Notes: generated by a model from the letters alone, not told the origin. Counted from the stretch's first letter, positions 8,011 through 16,828 are shown. The stretch is DNA of 64,000 nucleotides from Phenylobacterium koreense (GCF_040545335.1 NZ_JBEPLU010000001.1:186001-250000); one strand, 5' to 3'. Program-made: numbers and translations.

Positions 8011-9272
8011 GCGAATGCCGGCTCGGCCGCGCCTCGGCGGATCATGATCGAGGCGACCGCTGCGACGAGGCCGGCCAGGCCCGCCAGGACGAAGGCTTCC
8101 AGGTAGCGCCCCTGGCTCGCGCGGATGACGCCGGCAGTGATCGCGGCCGTCGCCGCGCCCGCCTGGTGGCCTGCGGCGATCCAGCCGAAGACGATGGGCC
8201 CGTCGCGGTCGCCAAAGGCCTCTGTGGCCAGCCTGACAGTCGGCGGCACGGTGGCGATCCAGTCCAGGCCGTAGAAGACGGCGAAGGCGCTGAGCGCCAG
8301 GAACGAGAAATCGGTGAACGGCAGGGCCATCAGCGAGAGGCCGCGTAGCCCGTAATAGACGAAGAGCAGCTTGCGCGGGTCGTAGCGGTCGGTGAGCCAG
8401 CCCGAAGCGGTGGTGCCGATCAGATCGAAGATCCCCATCAGCGCCAGGAGGCCGGCGGCGCGGGTCTCGGGCAGGCCGTAGTCGGCGCACATGGCGATCA
8501 TGTGCACGCCCACCAGGCCGTTGGTGGTCAGGCCGCAGACGAAGAAGCCGGCGAACAGCAGCCAGAAGGTGCGCGTGCGCGCCGCCCGGAAGAGCGCGCC
8601 GAACGCGCCGCGCAGGGCTCCTGCCCCGCCGGCCTGCGGGGCCTGATAGTCGGCGGGCGCGCCATAGGGCTTCTGGCCGATGGCGGCAGGCGTCTCGGGC
8701 AGCAGGAACCAGACGACGGGGACCAGGAGCGCCATCACCGCGGCGACCGCCAGCACCACCGGGCGCCAGCCGCCGGCCTCGGCCAGGGCGGCCATGCCCG
8801 GCAGGAAGATCAGCGAGCCGGTGGCCGTAGAAGCGCTGAGCAGCCCCATCATCAGGCCGCGACGCTCGACGAACCAGCGATTCACGACGGTCGCGCCCAG
8901 CACCATGGCCACCGCGCCGGAGCCGACGCCGGTCATCACGCCCCAGGTCGCCACGTACTGCCAGGGCTCGCTCATCAGCGAGGAGAGCGCCGTCGAGGCC
9001 GCCATCGTCACCAGGGCCAGGGTGACGGTGCGGCGCACGCCGAAGGACTGCATCAGGGCCGCGGCGAACGGACCGGTCAGGCCATAGAGGAAGATGCCCA
9101 CCGCCGCGGCCGCCGAGATCGCGCCTCTGTCCCAGCCGAAGGCCCGCTCCAGCGGTAGCATCAGCACGCCGGGCGCCGAACGCAGGCCTGCGGCGGCCAT
9201 CAGGGCGGCGAACACCACGCCCGCGGCGACGAACGCGTATTTCTGGCCAAAGGGACGGGCCGGGGCTATCAT
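8007..9272 (-). CDS. MFS transporter
   Basis: A 421-residue major facilitator with about 12 hydrophobic segments and a central cytoplasmic loop. A second-half motif GWLTDRYDPRKLL is the A-like motif between helices 8 and 9. It resembles the monocarboxylate/oxalate-type (OFA-like) branch. I chose the ATG at 9272: the upstream extension to 9380 would overlap the divergent tetR gene and cover its operator region. It shares a 67-bp gap with tetR, which probably represses it. The substrate is unknown. Confidence 0.88.
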   Translation of the reverse strand: MIAPARPFGQKYAFVAAGVVFAALMAAAGLRSAPGVLMLPLERAFGWDRGAISAAAAVGIFLYGLTGPFAAALMQSFGVRRTVTLALVTMAASTALSSLMSEPWQYVATWGVMTGVGSGAVAMVLGATVVNRWFVERRGLMMGLLSASTATGSLIFLPGMAALAEAGGWRPVVLAVAAVMALLVPVVWFLLPETPAAIGQKPYGAPADYQAPQAGGAGALRGAFGALFRAARTRTFWLLFAGFFVCGLTTNGLVGVHMIAMCADYGLPETRAAGLLALMGIFDLIGTTASGWLTDRYDPRKLLFVYYGLRGLSLMALPFTDFSFLALSAFAVFYGLDWIATVPPTVRLATEAFGDRDGPIVFGWIAAGHQAGAATAAITAGVIRASQGRYLEAFVLAGLAGLVAAVASIMIRRGAAEPAFA

Positions 9273-9275
9273 AAT

Positions 9276-9323
9276 GTTACTGACCTGTAAGTTTCGCACT
9301 TTGTATACGTACCGGTCAGTTAC
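9276..9323. promoter_or_regulatory. candidate TetR operator between MFS and tetR genes
   Basis: In the 67-bp divergent gap, an inner dyad AC-GT-ACCGGT-CA-GT occupies 9307-9320 (perfect ACCGGT core with matching AC/GT ends). A longer inverted repeat pairs GTTACTGACC (9276-9285) with GGTCAGTTAC (9314-9323), one mismatch. Dyads centred on ACCGGT are frequent operators of TetR-family repressors. The outer repeat touches both flanks and could allow cooperative control of the two divergent promoters. Confidence 0.5.
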
Positions 9324-9339
9324 ATCGTCAAGCGAAGTC

Positions 9340-9921
9340 ATGAGCCAGCCGAAACCCACGCCCCCGCGCGCCGCCGACAAGATCTTCGAAACCGCCCGTG
9401 ACCTCTTCTATCGCGAGGGCATCCGCGCGGTGGGCGTCGATGAGATCGTCGCCAGGGCCGGGGTGACCAAGCCGAGCCTCTACCGGACCTTCAAGTCCAA
9501 GGACGAGCTGGCCGCGGCGGTCATGCGCCGGGCCGCCGATGGCTTCTGGGACTATTTCGAAGCCGCCGCGAAACAGCATCCGGGCGACCCGCGGGCGCAG
9601 ATCCTGACTTTCTGCGACGAACTGGCCGTCCGCGCGCGCAAGGACGGCTACCGCGGCTGCCCGCTGACCAACGCGGTGGTCGAGTATCCCGAGCACGGCC
9701 ACCCGGCGCGGACCGAAGCCCAGAACCACAAGGCCGAACTGCGGACCCGCCTGCGGGCCATGGCCGCAGAGATGGGCGCTGCGGACGCGCAAGGCCTCGG
9801 CGACGCCCTGCTGCTGCTGATCGAAGGCGCCTACATCTCGACCCAGCTCTTCGACGAGGACCGGCCGTCGAATGGCCTCGCTGCGGCGGCCGAGCGGCTG
9901 ATCTCGGCGTATGCGGGCTAG
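9340..9921 (+). CDS. TetR/AcrR family regulator
   Basis: A 193-residue TetR-type repressor. The N-terminal helix-turn-helix includes ARDLFYREGIRAVGVDEIVARAGVTKPSLYRTFKSKDEL, the standard pattern at residues 16-50; the ligand domain follows. The start ATG at 9340 gives the normal N terminus; a much longer open frame upstream runs through the divergent MFS gene and is spurious. Its divergent position beside the MFS transporter is the classic local-repressor layout. The effector is probably a substrate of the pump, by inference. Confidence 0.9.
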   Translation: MSQPKPTPPRAADKIFETARDLFYREGIRAVGVDEIVARAGVTKPSLYRTFKSKDELAAAVMRRAADGFWDYFEAAAKQHPGDPRAQILTFCDELAVRARKDGYRGCPLTNAVVEYPEHGHPARTEAQNHKAELRTRLRAMAAEMGAADAQGLGDALLLLIEGAYISTQLFDEDRPSNGLAAAAERLISAYAG

Positions 9922-9955
9922 GCGTTAGACGCCCGCGCTGGGGCAGCCGATAGCC

Positions 9956-10018
9956 GAGACCGCCTGAGGCGGCCCCCTCCGTCTCGCCTTCGGGCCATTT
10001 CCCCGGCGCGGGAGAATC
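9956..10018. repeat. intergenic palindromic repeat, family B copy 1
   Basis: A two-hairpin element beginning GAGACCGCCTG and ending GGAGAATC. The first part can fold as GAGAC...GTCTC enclosing CCGCCTGAGGCGG; the second is a C-run/G-run hairpin. A near copy is at 47180-47246. It lies between two tetR genes transcribed in the same direction. This is a dispersed REP-like repeat, not a coding unit. Confidence 0.6.
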
Positions 10019-10058
10019 TGGGCACGCGCCTCTCTTCCTTCATTTCTTGAGAGGGATA

Positions 10059-10076
10059 CTTGACTGATCGTTCCAG
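10059..10076. promoter_or_regulatory. candidate TetR operator before tetR (site 1)
   Basis: An 18-base site starting CTTGACTGATCG, ending 18 bases before the tetR ATG at 10095. It is the reverse complement, with 16 of 18 matches, of the site at 10750-10767 in front of the SDR gene. Its position over the likely promoter fits autorepression by the adjacent regulator. Confidence 0.6.
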
Positions 10077-10094
10077 TATCTCCATCTGACTTTT

Positions 10095-10661
10095 ATGGCC
10101 AGGCCCAAGACATTCGACCGGGATGACGCGCTCGACGCCGCGATCGGGGTGTTTCGCGAGCATGGGTTCGAGGGGACCTCGGCCCAGATGCTGGTGGGCG
10201 CGATGCAGATCGGCCGCCAGAGCCTGTACGACACCTTCGGCGACAAATGGCGGCTCTATTGCGAGGCGGTCGAGCGGTACACGCAGCGCGAGGCGCTGGC
10301 GCATCGCGAGGCGCTGAACCACGGGCCGAAGGCCATCGACGGGCTGAACGCCGCGATCGCCCGGGTGGTCGAGCAAGCCGGTCAGGCTTGCCTGGGCGTC
10401 GGGTCGGTCTGCGAATTCGGACGCGCCCACGACGATCTCAGCCGGCTGCATCAGAGCGCCGACCGCGCCCTCTCCTCGGCCTTCGCCGAGCAGATCGCGC
10501 GGGCGCAGGCGCAGGGCAACGTGGCCGCTTCCATCGTTCCGGAAGAGGCCGCAGGCTTCCTGCTGGCGAATATCGCCGGCATCCGGATCGCGGCGCGGGC
10601 CGGGGCCGGGCGCGACCAGCTTCGAGCACTGGGAGAGCTGGCGATCAGGGCGCTTCGATGA
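10095..10661 (+). CDS. TetR/AcrR family regulator
   Basis: A 188-residue TetR regulator. The HTH spans about residues 8-50, with GVFREHGFEGTSAQMLVGAMQIGRQSLYDTFGDKWRLY; the Y-D-T-F-G-D-K element is typical of the YcdC/NemR-like branch that often controls oxidoreductase genes. The C-terminal ligand domain holds Cys residues in ACLGVGSVCEFG that could serve redox sensing, a speculation. The gene precedes an SDR gene by 118 bases on the same strand. Matching operator candidates lie before both genes, indicating that this regulator controls itself and the SDR gene. Confidence 0.9.
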   Translation: MARPKTFDRDDALDAAIGVFREHGFEGTSAQMLVGAMQIGRQSLYDTFGDKWRLYCEAVERYTQREALAHREALNHGPKAIDGLNAAIARVVEQAGQACLGVGSVCEFGRAHDDLSRLHQSADRALSSAFAEQIARAQAQGNVAASIVPEEAAGFLLANIAGIRIAARAGAGRDQLRALGELAIRALR

Positions 10662-10749
10662 GGCGTCTTTTGCTCAATTTTGGATCGATCATTCCGCAAT
10701 CTGAATGACCGATGACGGCCGGCGCGGAGGGCGCAACGGCCGCAAAATT

Positions 10750-10767
10750 CTGGAATAATCAGTCAAG
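10750..10767. promoter_or_regulatory. candidate TetR operator before SDR gene (site 2)
   Basis: An 18-base site ending ATCAGTCAAG, 12 bases before the SDR start at 10780, and an inverted 16/18 match to site 1 at 10059-10076. A weaker third match to the site 1 half (11 of 14) is at 10687-10700. Repressor bound here would overlap the SDR promoter or ribosome binding site. Confidence 0.6.
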
Positions 10768-10779
10768 AAGGAAGCAAGC

Positions 10780-11511
10780 ATGCGTGAGAATCTCGAAGGC
10801 AAGGCGGCGATCGTGTTCGGCGGATCGCGGGGCATCGGTGCGGCGATCGCCGTGCGACTGGCCCAGGAAGGCGCGGACGTGGCGTTGACCTATGTGTCGT
10901 CCCCCGACAGAGCGGCGGCGACCGCCAAGTTGATCGAGGCCGAGGGGCGGACCGCCCTGCCCCTGCACGCCGACAGCGCCGATGCGGACGCCGTACAGGC
11001 CGCCGCGCGCCAGGCGGCCGAACGCCTCGGGCGCCTGGACATCGCAGTGATCAACGCCGGCGTGCTGGCTCTGGGCGCGATCGAGGACGCGAGCCTGGCG
11101 GACCTGGACCGCAGCCTGGAGATCAACCTGCGGGGCGTGTTCCTGGCGATCCAGGCGGCGCAGAAGCACATGGGCGCGGGCGGGCGGATCATCACCATCG
11201 GCAGCAATACGGCCAATCGCGCGGTCGCCGGTTCGAGCATCTACGGCATGACCAAATCGGCGGTCGGGGCGCTGGTGCGCTCGGCGGCGCTCGACCTCGC
11301 GCCGCGAGGGATCACGGTCAACAACGTCCAACCCGGCCCGATCCGCACCGACATGACCCGAGAGGCGATCGACTGGCTGGTCCCGCGCATTCCGCTGGGC
11401 CGGGTCGGGGAGCCGGAAGAGGTCGGCGGGCTGGTGGCCTATCTGGCGCGGCCGGAGACCGGGTACATGACCGGGGCGAGCATCACGGTGGATGGCGGGA
11501 TGTCGCTTTAG
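10780..11511 (+). CDS. short-chain dehydrogenase/reductase (SDR)
   Basis: A 243-residue classical SDR, cytoplasmic. It has the cofactor motif GGSRGIG at 14-20, NAG at 92-94, and an active site made of Ser142 (GSNTAN), Tyr155 and Lys159 (YGMTK). PGPIRTDM lies after the active site, and a VDGGMSL ending is typical of FabG-like members. Absence of an acidic residue after the second strand favours NADPH, by family rule. The substrate is unknown; carbonyl detoxification would fit control by a NemR/YcdC-like TetR protein. A GGA-rich ribosome site precedes the ATG. Confidence 0.92.
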   Translation: MRENLEGKAAIVFGGSRGIGAAIAVRLAQEGADVALTYVSSPDRAAATAKLIEAEGRTALPLHADSADADAVQAAARQAAERLGRLDIAVINAGVLALGAIEDASLADLDRSLEINLRGVFLAIQAAQKHMGAGGRIITIGSNTANRAVAGSSIYGMTKSAVGALVRSAALDLAPRGITVNNVQPGPIRTDMTREAIDWLVPRIPLGRVGEPEEVGGLVAYLARPETGYMTGASITVDGGMSL

Positions 11512-11560
11512 CTCCGCCGGGATGACACGTTGGGCGATCCATCAGAGGAGGAGGATCTGC

Positions 11561-13207
11561 CTACTTCCTTGCCTCGTAGACCACCTTGCCGCCGACGATG
11601 GTCATGACCGCGTGGGCCTTGGCGATGTCGGCGAAGGGGGCGGTCATCAGGTCGACGGAGAAGACCGAGATGTCGGCGGGGCGGCCGGGGGCCAACTGGC
11701 CAAGCTCGGCCTCACGGAAAGCGGCGTAGGCCGGGCCGGTGGTGAACATCGCCAGGGCCTGGGCGCGGGTGACGGCCTCATCCAGGCCCCAGTCGGCTCC
11801 GGCGTTGCCGGCCAGGTCGTGGCGGTAGGCGGCGGCGTAGAACTCCACCAGCGGATCGCCCTTCTCCACCGGGGCGTCGGAGCCGCCGGCGATGACCGCG
11901 CCGGTCTTCAGCAGGCTTTCCCAGGCATAGGCGCCCTTGAGGCGGTCCTCTCCCAGACGCGCAGGGGCGAAGTAGAGGTCGCCGATGGCGTGGGACGGCT
12001 GCATGGAGGCCACGACGCCCATCCGGGCGAAGCGCGGCAAGTCTTCGGGGGCGAGGATCTGGGCGTGCTCCACCCGCCAGCGGGCGGCCTTCAGGGAGGC
12101 GGGGTCATCGGCGAAGGCCTGCTGGTAGGCGTCCAGGACGATGCGGTTTCCGCGGTCCCCGATGGCGTGGATCGCGACCTGGGCGCCGGAGGCCCGCGCC
12201 TTGGCCAGCGCCGCGTCGATCTGCGCGCGCGGGGTGAGGATGAGGCCGGTTCCCTCGGCGTCCGAATAGGGAGCCAGCAGCGCGGCGCCGCGCGAGCCCA
12301 AGGCGCCGTCCATGTACATCTTCACGCCGCGCACGCGCACCAGGCCGGTCGGATCCTGCGAGGGGCCGGCTGAGAGCACCTGCGCGCCGTCCTCGGGGCG
12401 GAGGTAGTTGTCGATACGGACGGACAGCTTGCCGGCCGCAGCGAGCGCCTTCTGGTCCGCGACCTCGGCGGCCTCGACGCTCATGTTGTGCAGGCCGGTC
12501 CAGCCGCGCGAGGCGTAGAGGTCGGCGCCGCGCCGCACGGCCTCGGCGCGCTGGGCGGGCGTGGGCGGCGGGATCTTGCCCGCGACCAGGTCCATGGCGT
12601 TGTCGATCAACATGCCGGTCGGCTGGCCCGACGCGTCCTTGAGGATCTGGCCGCCTGAGGGCGCCTCCGTCCCGGCCGTCAAGCCAGCCAGGGCCAGCAT
12701 CTTCGAATTGGCCACCAGGGCGTGGCCGTCGGCGCGGGTGAGCGCGACGGGCCGGTCGGGCACGGCGGCGTCGAGGTCGGCGCGGGTCGGGAAGCGCTTT
12801 TCGGGCCAGTGGGTCTCGATCCAGCCGCGGCCGGAGATCGGCTCGGTTCCCGGATGCTCGGCCGCCCAGGTCTTGAGCCGCTCGGTGAGCGCCGCGGCCG
12901 AGGGCGTGCCCTCCAGGCTGAGGGTCATCTCGCGGAAGCCGACGCCGGAGAGGTGCGCGTGAGCGTCCACGAAGCCCGGAAAGGCGGCCGCGCCGGCCAG
13001 GTCGACGTCCTGAGCGCCGGGAACGGCGGCCCGCGCCTGGGCCAGGGGACCCGCGAAGGCGACCTTGCCGTCCTTGACGGCCAGGGCCTCGACCTTGGCG
13101 GTCCCGGTGTAGATCGGGCCGCCGTGGATCAGCAGCTCCTGGGCGGCCGCCTGTCCGGCCACGAAGGCGGCCGCCGAAAGGGTCAGCCATTTCAAGGATG
13201 CGCGCAT
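11561..13207 (-). CDS. exported amidohydrolase, YtcJ-like (amidohydrolase 3)
   Basis: A 548-residue metal-dependent hydrolase with a Sec signal (residues 1-22, WLTLSAAAFVAGQAAAQ). The metal-site motif VDAHAHLSG sits near residue 77-85; GRGWIETHW and SDAPVEKGDP are typical YtcJ-type elements, and the C-terminal beta domain (ADISVFSVDL) is present. The ATG at 13207 is chosen because it yields the signal peptide; an in-frame extension to 13297 does not. The physiological substrate of YtcJ-like enzymes is generally unknown. It converges with the SDR gene and is divergent from the membrane protein gene. Confidence 0.9.
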   Translation of the reverse strand: MRASLKWLTLSAAAFVAGQAAAQELLIHGGPIYTGTAKVEALAVKDGKVAFAGPLAQARAAVPGAQDVDLAGAAAFPGFVDAHAHLSGVGFREMTLSLEGTPSAAALTERLKTWAAEHPGTEPISGRGWIETHWPEKRFPTRADLDAAVPDRPVALTRADGHALVANSKMLALAGLTAGTEAPSGGQILKDASGQPTGMLIDNAMDLVAGKIPPPTPAQRAEAVRRGADLYASRGWTGLHNMSVEAAEVADQKALAAAGKLSVRIDNYLRPEDGAQVLSAGPSQDPTGLVRVRGVKMYMDGALGSRGAALLAPYSDAEGTGLILTPRAQIDAALAKARASGAQVAIHAIGDRGNRIVLDAYQQAFADDPASLKAARWRVEHAQILAPEDLPRFARMGVVASMQPSHAIGDLYFAPARLGEDRLKGAYAWESLLKTGAVIAGGSDAPVEKGDPLVEFYAAAYRHDLAGNAGADWGLDEAVTRAQALAMFTTGPAYAAFREAELGQLAPGRPADISVFSVDLMTAPFADIAKAHAVMTIVGGKVVYEARK

Positions 13208-13326
13208 GGTCCCCCCGAGTCGCAAGGTCGGCCTATGATCAGGGCTGAGCTGCCATAGGCAATGGCCGGCGCGCGCCAGGCTCCGGAATCGCGGCAAGCT
13301 TGGCCGTAAGCGTCGGAGGAACGGCC

Positions 13327-14955
13327 ATGGGGCTGGCTGGGCGCGTCATGCTGGGCCTGGCGGCGGCCGCCGCGGGCCTGCTGGCGCTGATCTATGTGAA
13401 TGCAGCGTTCGGGGCGCTGCCGGTCTATGTGGGCGCGGAAAGCGCGCACCTTATCTCGGCGCTCTACGGACCGGCGGCCGCCAAGGCGCAACTAGGGCTC
13501 GGGGCGCCGGACGACCCGGCCTTTTCGCTGATCATTCGTGGGCTGACCTATCTGACCCAGAGCCTCATGCCCTGGCTGCGGCTGCTGGGCGGAGCGGCCT
13601 ATGTCGGCGGACTGCTGCTGGTCTTCCAGGCGGTGCGGCGAAACCTGGCGCCGGAAGTGGCCTTGGGGTTCCTGGCCCTGGCGCTGGTCTATCCCTACCA
13701 CCGGTTCGCCTTCGCCGCCCTGCCCGAGGGGTGGTGCGTGGCGGCGCTGGGCGCGGCCGTGCTGCTGACCGCGCGAACCTACTTGGGGCAGCCTCTGATC
13801 CACGGCCTGGCTGCGGGCGCCCTGGTGGCGGTGCTGACCCTGCTGAAGCCGCAGGGACTGGCGGTCGGAGGTGCGTTCGTGGTCCTGGCGGCCTGCGACC
13901 TGGCGTTCGGGCGCAGGAACTGGGCGGTGTTCGCCGGCAGGCTGCTGACGCTGGGGGCGAGCTTCCTGGTGGCGGTCAACGGCCTGCGACTTCTGGCTGG
14001 AGGCGAGGTGGCCGCGCCGTTCAGCTTCTATCTGGCCGATCACTATCGCCCGCTGCTGGAGGGCGCCGTCCCGCCCGCTGGCTGGATCGCGGCGGCCCGG
14101 GGCCTGGCGGCGATGATCTCGGGCGCGGTCCTGCTGGCGGCCGTGCCGGCGGTCACCGGCCTTCTGCGGATCGAACTGCGCTGGCTGTGGACGCGCGGGC
14201 GCGCGAGATTCGCGCTGGAGCCGCAGGAGACGGTCTTCCTGCTCGCCCTCCTCTGCCTCGCCCTGACCATCCTGCTGACCGCCGTGCTGGCGAGCGGCGG
14301 CGCGCCCGACAGGGTCTGGGGCCGGCAGTTCGAGGCGCTGATTCCGGTGCTGTGGCTGGCGGCCGCGCCGTTCATCGTCGAGTTCGAGAAGGGCGGCGGG
14401 CCATGGTGGCGGCGCGCCGTGGCCACCGGCCCGCTGATCGGGCTGGCGGGACTGGCGATCTGCCTGCTGGACGGGGCCAAGGCGTTGCCGCGGGACGCCG
14501 CAATGCTGGGAGCGTTCGGCGCCGACCCTATCCCCTATTTCGCGGCAGCCGGCGCCGTGGTCGTCGCAGGCGCGCTGGCGATCCTGGCGACGCGCTGGCC
14601 GGTGTGGAGGGTCTGGCTGGCGGTGCTCATCGCCCTGGCGGCAATCTCCACCACGGCGGACCTTGCCTGGCGGAAAGGCCAGGACGGGCGGCGGGCGCAG
14701 ATGGCCGCCGAGCTCTCGGCGGCCGACGCCCTGGTCTCCCCGCGACCCGGCGAAGTGGCCGTGATGGCGGCCGATCCGCTGGAGGGACGCCTCGCCTATC
14801 TGCGGCTGCGGGCGAGACCAAGCGCGGTGGTAAGCGACAACGGCGACGATCGCCTGGCGGCCGCCGACACCCTGGTGATGGTGGGCGATGGGGCTCCACA
14901 AGGCGGTTGGAGGGTGGTCTTCCGAGGTGAAACCGTCACAATCTTCACACGCTAG
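13327..14955 (+). CDS. polytopic membrane protein, unassigned
   Basis: A 542-residue inner-membrane protein with about ten to twelve hydrophobic segments. The first is at 5-28 and others are scattered to about residue 450, followed by a soluble C-terminal domain of about 90 residues. The overall shape (many helices, short loops, a small extracytoplasmic tail) resembles GT-C glycosyltransferases or mannosyltransferase-like proteins. I see no decisive catalytic motif beyond an acidic pair in the first loop region. GGAGGA at 13315-13320 sits 6 bases before the ATG at 13327, which I prefer over an upstream GTG-type start. Confidence 0.6.
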   Translation: MGLAGRVMLGLAAAAAGLLALIYVNAAFGALPVYVGAESAHLISALYGPAAAKAQLGLGAPDDPAFSLIIRGLTYLTQSLMPWLRLLGGAAYVGGLLLVFQAVRRNLAPEVALGFLALALVYPYHRFAFAALPEGWCVAALGAAVLLTARTYLGQPLIHGLAAGALVAVLTLLKPQGLAVGGAFVVLAACDLAFGRRNWAVFAGRLLTLGASFLVAVNGLRLLAGGEVAAPFSFYLADHYRPLLEGAVPPAGWIAAARGLAAMISGAVLLAAVPAVTGLLRIELRWLWTRGRARFALEPQETVFLLALLCLALTILLTAVLASGGAPDRVWGRQFEALIPVLWLAAAPFIVEFEKGGGPWWRRAVATGPLIGLAGLAICLLDGAKALPRDAAMLGAFGADPIPYFAAAGAVVVAGALAILATRWPVWRVWLAVLIALAAISTTADLAWRKGQDGRRAQMAAELSAADALVSPRPGEVAVMAADPLEGRLAYLRLRARPSAVVSDNGDDRLAAADTLVMVGDGAPQGGWRVVFRGETVTIFTR

Positions 14956-15075
14956 GCGGGCAGGCGGCGCCACCGCGCCGTCTCGCCCTCTTGGGTCTGG
15001 CCAAGGAAGCGGCTAAGGAGCGCGCCAAGAGCATCGCGCCGCCGTCGGTCGCGATACGAAGGACACGGACGGAAG

Positions 15076-15720
15076 ATGCTGAGCTGGTTCCAGGCGCTTA
15101 TGCCTAAGGAATTGAAATTCTTCGAGCTTTTTAGCGCCCATGCCGAGACTTTGGTGCAGGGCGCCACGGCTCTGCGCGAGGTGCTGCAGGGCGGGGACGA
15201 TGTGCCGGCGGCCTGCGCCAGGGTGGTCGCCTACGAAGATGCAGCCGACGCGATCACGCGAGACGTGCTGCTGAACGTTCGCCGGAGCTTCATCACCCCT
15301 TTTGATCGCAGCGACATCCAGGACCTGATCACCTCGCTGGATGACGCCATCGACCAGATGCACAAGACGGTGAAGGTGGTCAGCCTGTTCGAGCTGCGCG
15401 AATTCGAAGACCCGATGCGGGAAATGGCCGACATCATCGTCGAGGCCGCCCTGCTGACCCGCGAGGCCGTCGGCCTGCTGAGCGGCATGCGCCAGAACGC
15501 GACACGGCTGAACCAGCTCACCGAACAGATCACCCATATCGAGGACCGCTCCGACGCGATCTACGACGCCGGCCGCAAGGCGCTGTTCCTGGCGCACCGG
15601 CACGGCGACGCCATGGCCTTCGTGGTCGGAGTGGACGTCTACAGCCATCTGGAGAAGGTGATGGACCGGTTCGAGGACGTGGCGAACCGGATCAGCGGCA
15701 TCGTCATCGAGCAGGTCTGA
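15076..15720 (+). CDS. DUF47 (PhoU-like) phosphate transport accessory protein
   Basis: A 214-residue helical protein of the DUF47/PhoU-like family, opening with a LMPKELKFFELF segment that is the standard N terminus. Repeated D-x-I and E-x-x-A-D metal-site-like patterns follow (EDAADAIT, EDRSDAIYDAG). DUF47 proteins are encoded beside Pit transporters and are thought to modulate them. Here the stop is 4 bases before the pit start, so the two form an operon. Cytoplasmic. Confidence 0.92.
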   Translation: MLSWFQALMPKELKFFELFSAHAETLVQGATALREVLQGGDDVPAACARVVAYEDAADAITRDVLLNVRRSFITPFDRSDIQDLITSLDDAIDQMHKTVKVVSLFELREFEDPMREMADIIVEAALLTREAVGLLSGMRQNATRLNQLTEQITHIEDRSDAIYDAGRKALFLAHRHGDAMAFVVGVDVYSHLEKVMDRFEDVANRISGIVIEQV

Positions 15721-15724
15721 CCCC

Positions 15725-16744
15725 GTGGAGATCCTGGCAGGCTACGGGCCGCTGCTGATTATCCTGATCGCCGTCGCCCTGGCGTTCGACTTCCTGAACG
15801 GCCTGCACGACGCGGCCAACTCCATCGCCACGATCGTGGCGACCCGGGTGCTGCCGCCGTTCGCGGCGGTGGCCTGGGCTGCGTTCTTCAACTTCATCGC
15901 CTTCCTGTTCTTCGGCCTGCACGTGGCCAAGACCATCGGCGCCGGCCTGGTCATGCCCGAGCTGATCAGCGACGGGCTGATCTTCTCGGCGCTGATCGGA
16001 GCGATCGCCTGGAACCTCATCACCTGGTGGGCGGCGCTGCCCTCCTCCTCCTCGCACGCCCTGATCGGCGGGCTGGTGGGCGCGGGGGTGGCCAAGGCCG
16101 GGATGGACGCGATCATCTGGGGCGGGCTGAACAAGACGCTGGTGGCGATCGTGCTGTCACCGGCGACGGGCTTCGTGCTGGCCCTGATGCTGATGCTGAT
16201 CGTCTCCTGGGCGTTCGTGCGGTTCACGCCATTCGCCGTGGACGGGGTGTTCCGAAAGTTGCAGTTCGTCTCGGCCTCGCTCTATTCGCTGGGCCACGGG
16301 GGCAACGACGCCCAGAAGACCATGGGCATCATCGCCGCCCTGCTGATCGCGCACGGGATGGGGCCGAGTTCGGGCGAGTTCGCCGTGCCGCTGTGGGTGG
16401 TGCTGTCCTGCCAGGGCGCGATGGGCCTGGGCACGCTGCTGGGCGGCTGGCGGATCGTGCACACCATGGGCTCGCGCATCACCCGCCTGACGCCGATGCA
16501 AGGCTTCTGCGCCGAGACCGGCGGGGCGATCACCCTGTTCGCCGCCACCAGCCTGGGCGTGCCGGTCTCGACCACCCACACCATCACCGGCGCCATCGTC
16601 GGGGTGGGCTCGGCCAAGCGGGTCTCGGCCGTACGCTGGGGCGTGGCCAAGGACATCGTGACCGCCTGGGTCATCACCCTGCCGGCCGCAGCGGTGATCA
16701 GCGGCGTGACCTACTGGGCGCTCGGGCGGCTGATGGAGGGGTGA
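15725..16744 (+). CDS. pit: low-affinity inorganic phosphate transporter, Pit family
   Basis: A 339-residue PiT permease for phosphate, probably as a metal-phosphate complex with protons. Both halves carry the family signature: FDFLNGLHDAANSIAT near residues 19-34 and GHGGNDAQKTMG near 192-203. About ten transmembrane segments are visible. Start is GTG at 15725, four bases after the DUF47 stop, with GAGCAGG just upstream inside the previous gene. It ends shortly before a strong intergenic hairpin and a convergent peptidase gene. Confidence 0.95.
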   Translation: MEILAGYGPLLIILIAVALAFDFLNGLHDAANSIATIVATRVLPPFAAVAWAAFFNFIAFLFFGLHVAKTIGAGLVMPELISDGLIFSALIGAIAWNLITWWAALPSSSSHALIGGLVGAGVAKAGMDAIIWGGLNKTLVAIVLSPATGFVLALMLMLIVSWAFVRFTPFAVDGVFRKLQFVSASLYSLGHGGNDAQKTMGIIAALLIAHGMGPSSGEFAVPLWVVLSCQGAMGLGTLLGGWRIVHTMGSRITRLTPMQGFCAETGGAITLFAATSLGVPVSTTHTITGAIVGVGSAKRVSAVRWGVAKDIVTAWVITLPAAAVISGVTYWALGRLMEG

Positions 16745-16795
16745 GGCGGTCGCGACCTCCCCCTAACGGGAGGGAGAAGTCGTCCCTGGAGGGGC

Positions 16796-16827
16796 CTTTT
16801 CCTTCCCTGCGCAGCGGGGAGGAAAAG
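16796..16827. terminator. 12-bp hairpin between convergent pit and peptidase genes
   Basis: CTTTTCCTTCCC (16796-16807) pairs with GGGGAGGAAAAG (16816-16827) over 12 positions with one G-T wobble, around an 8-base loop. The A/T-rich stem base could serve as a bidirectional terminator for the convergent genes ending at 16744 and 16829, though no U tract follows on either strand. Confidence 0.5.
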
Positions 16828-16828
16828 A

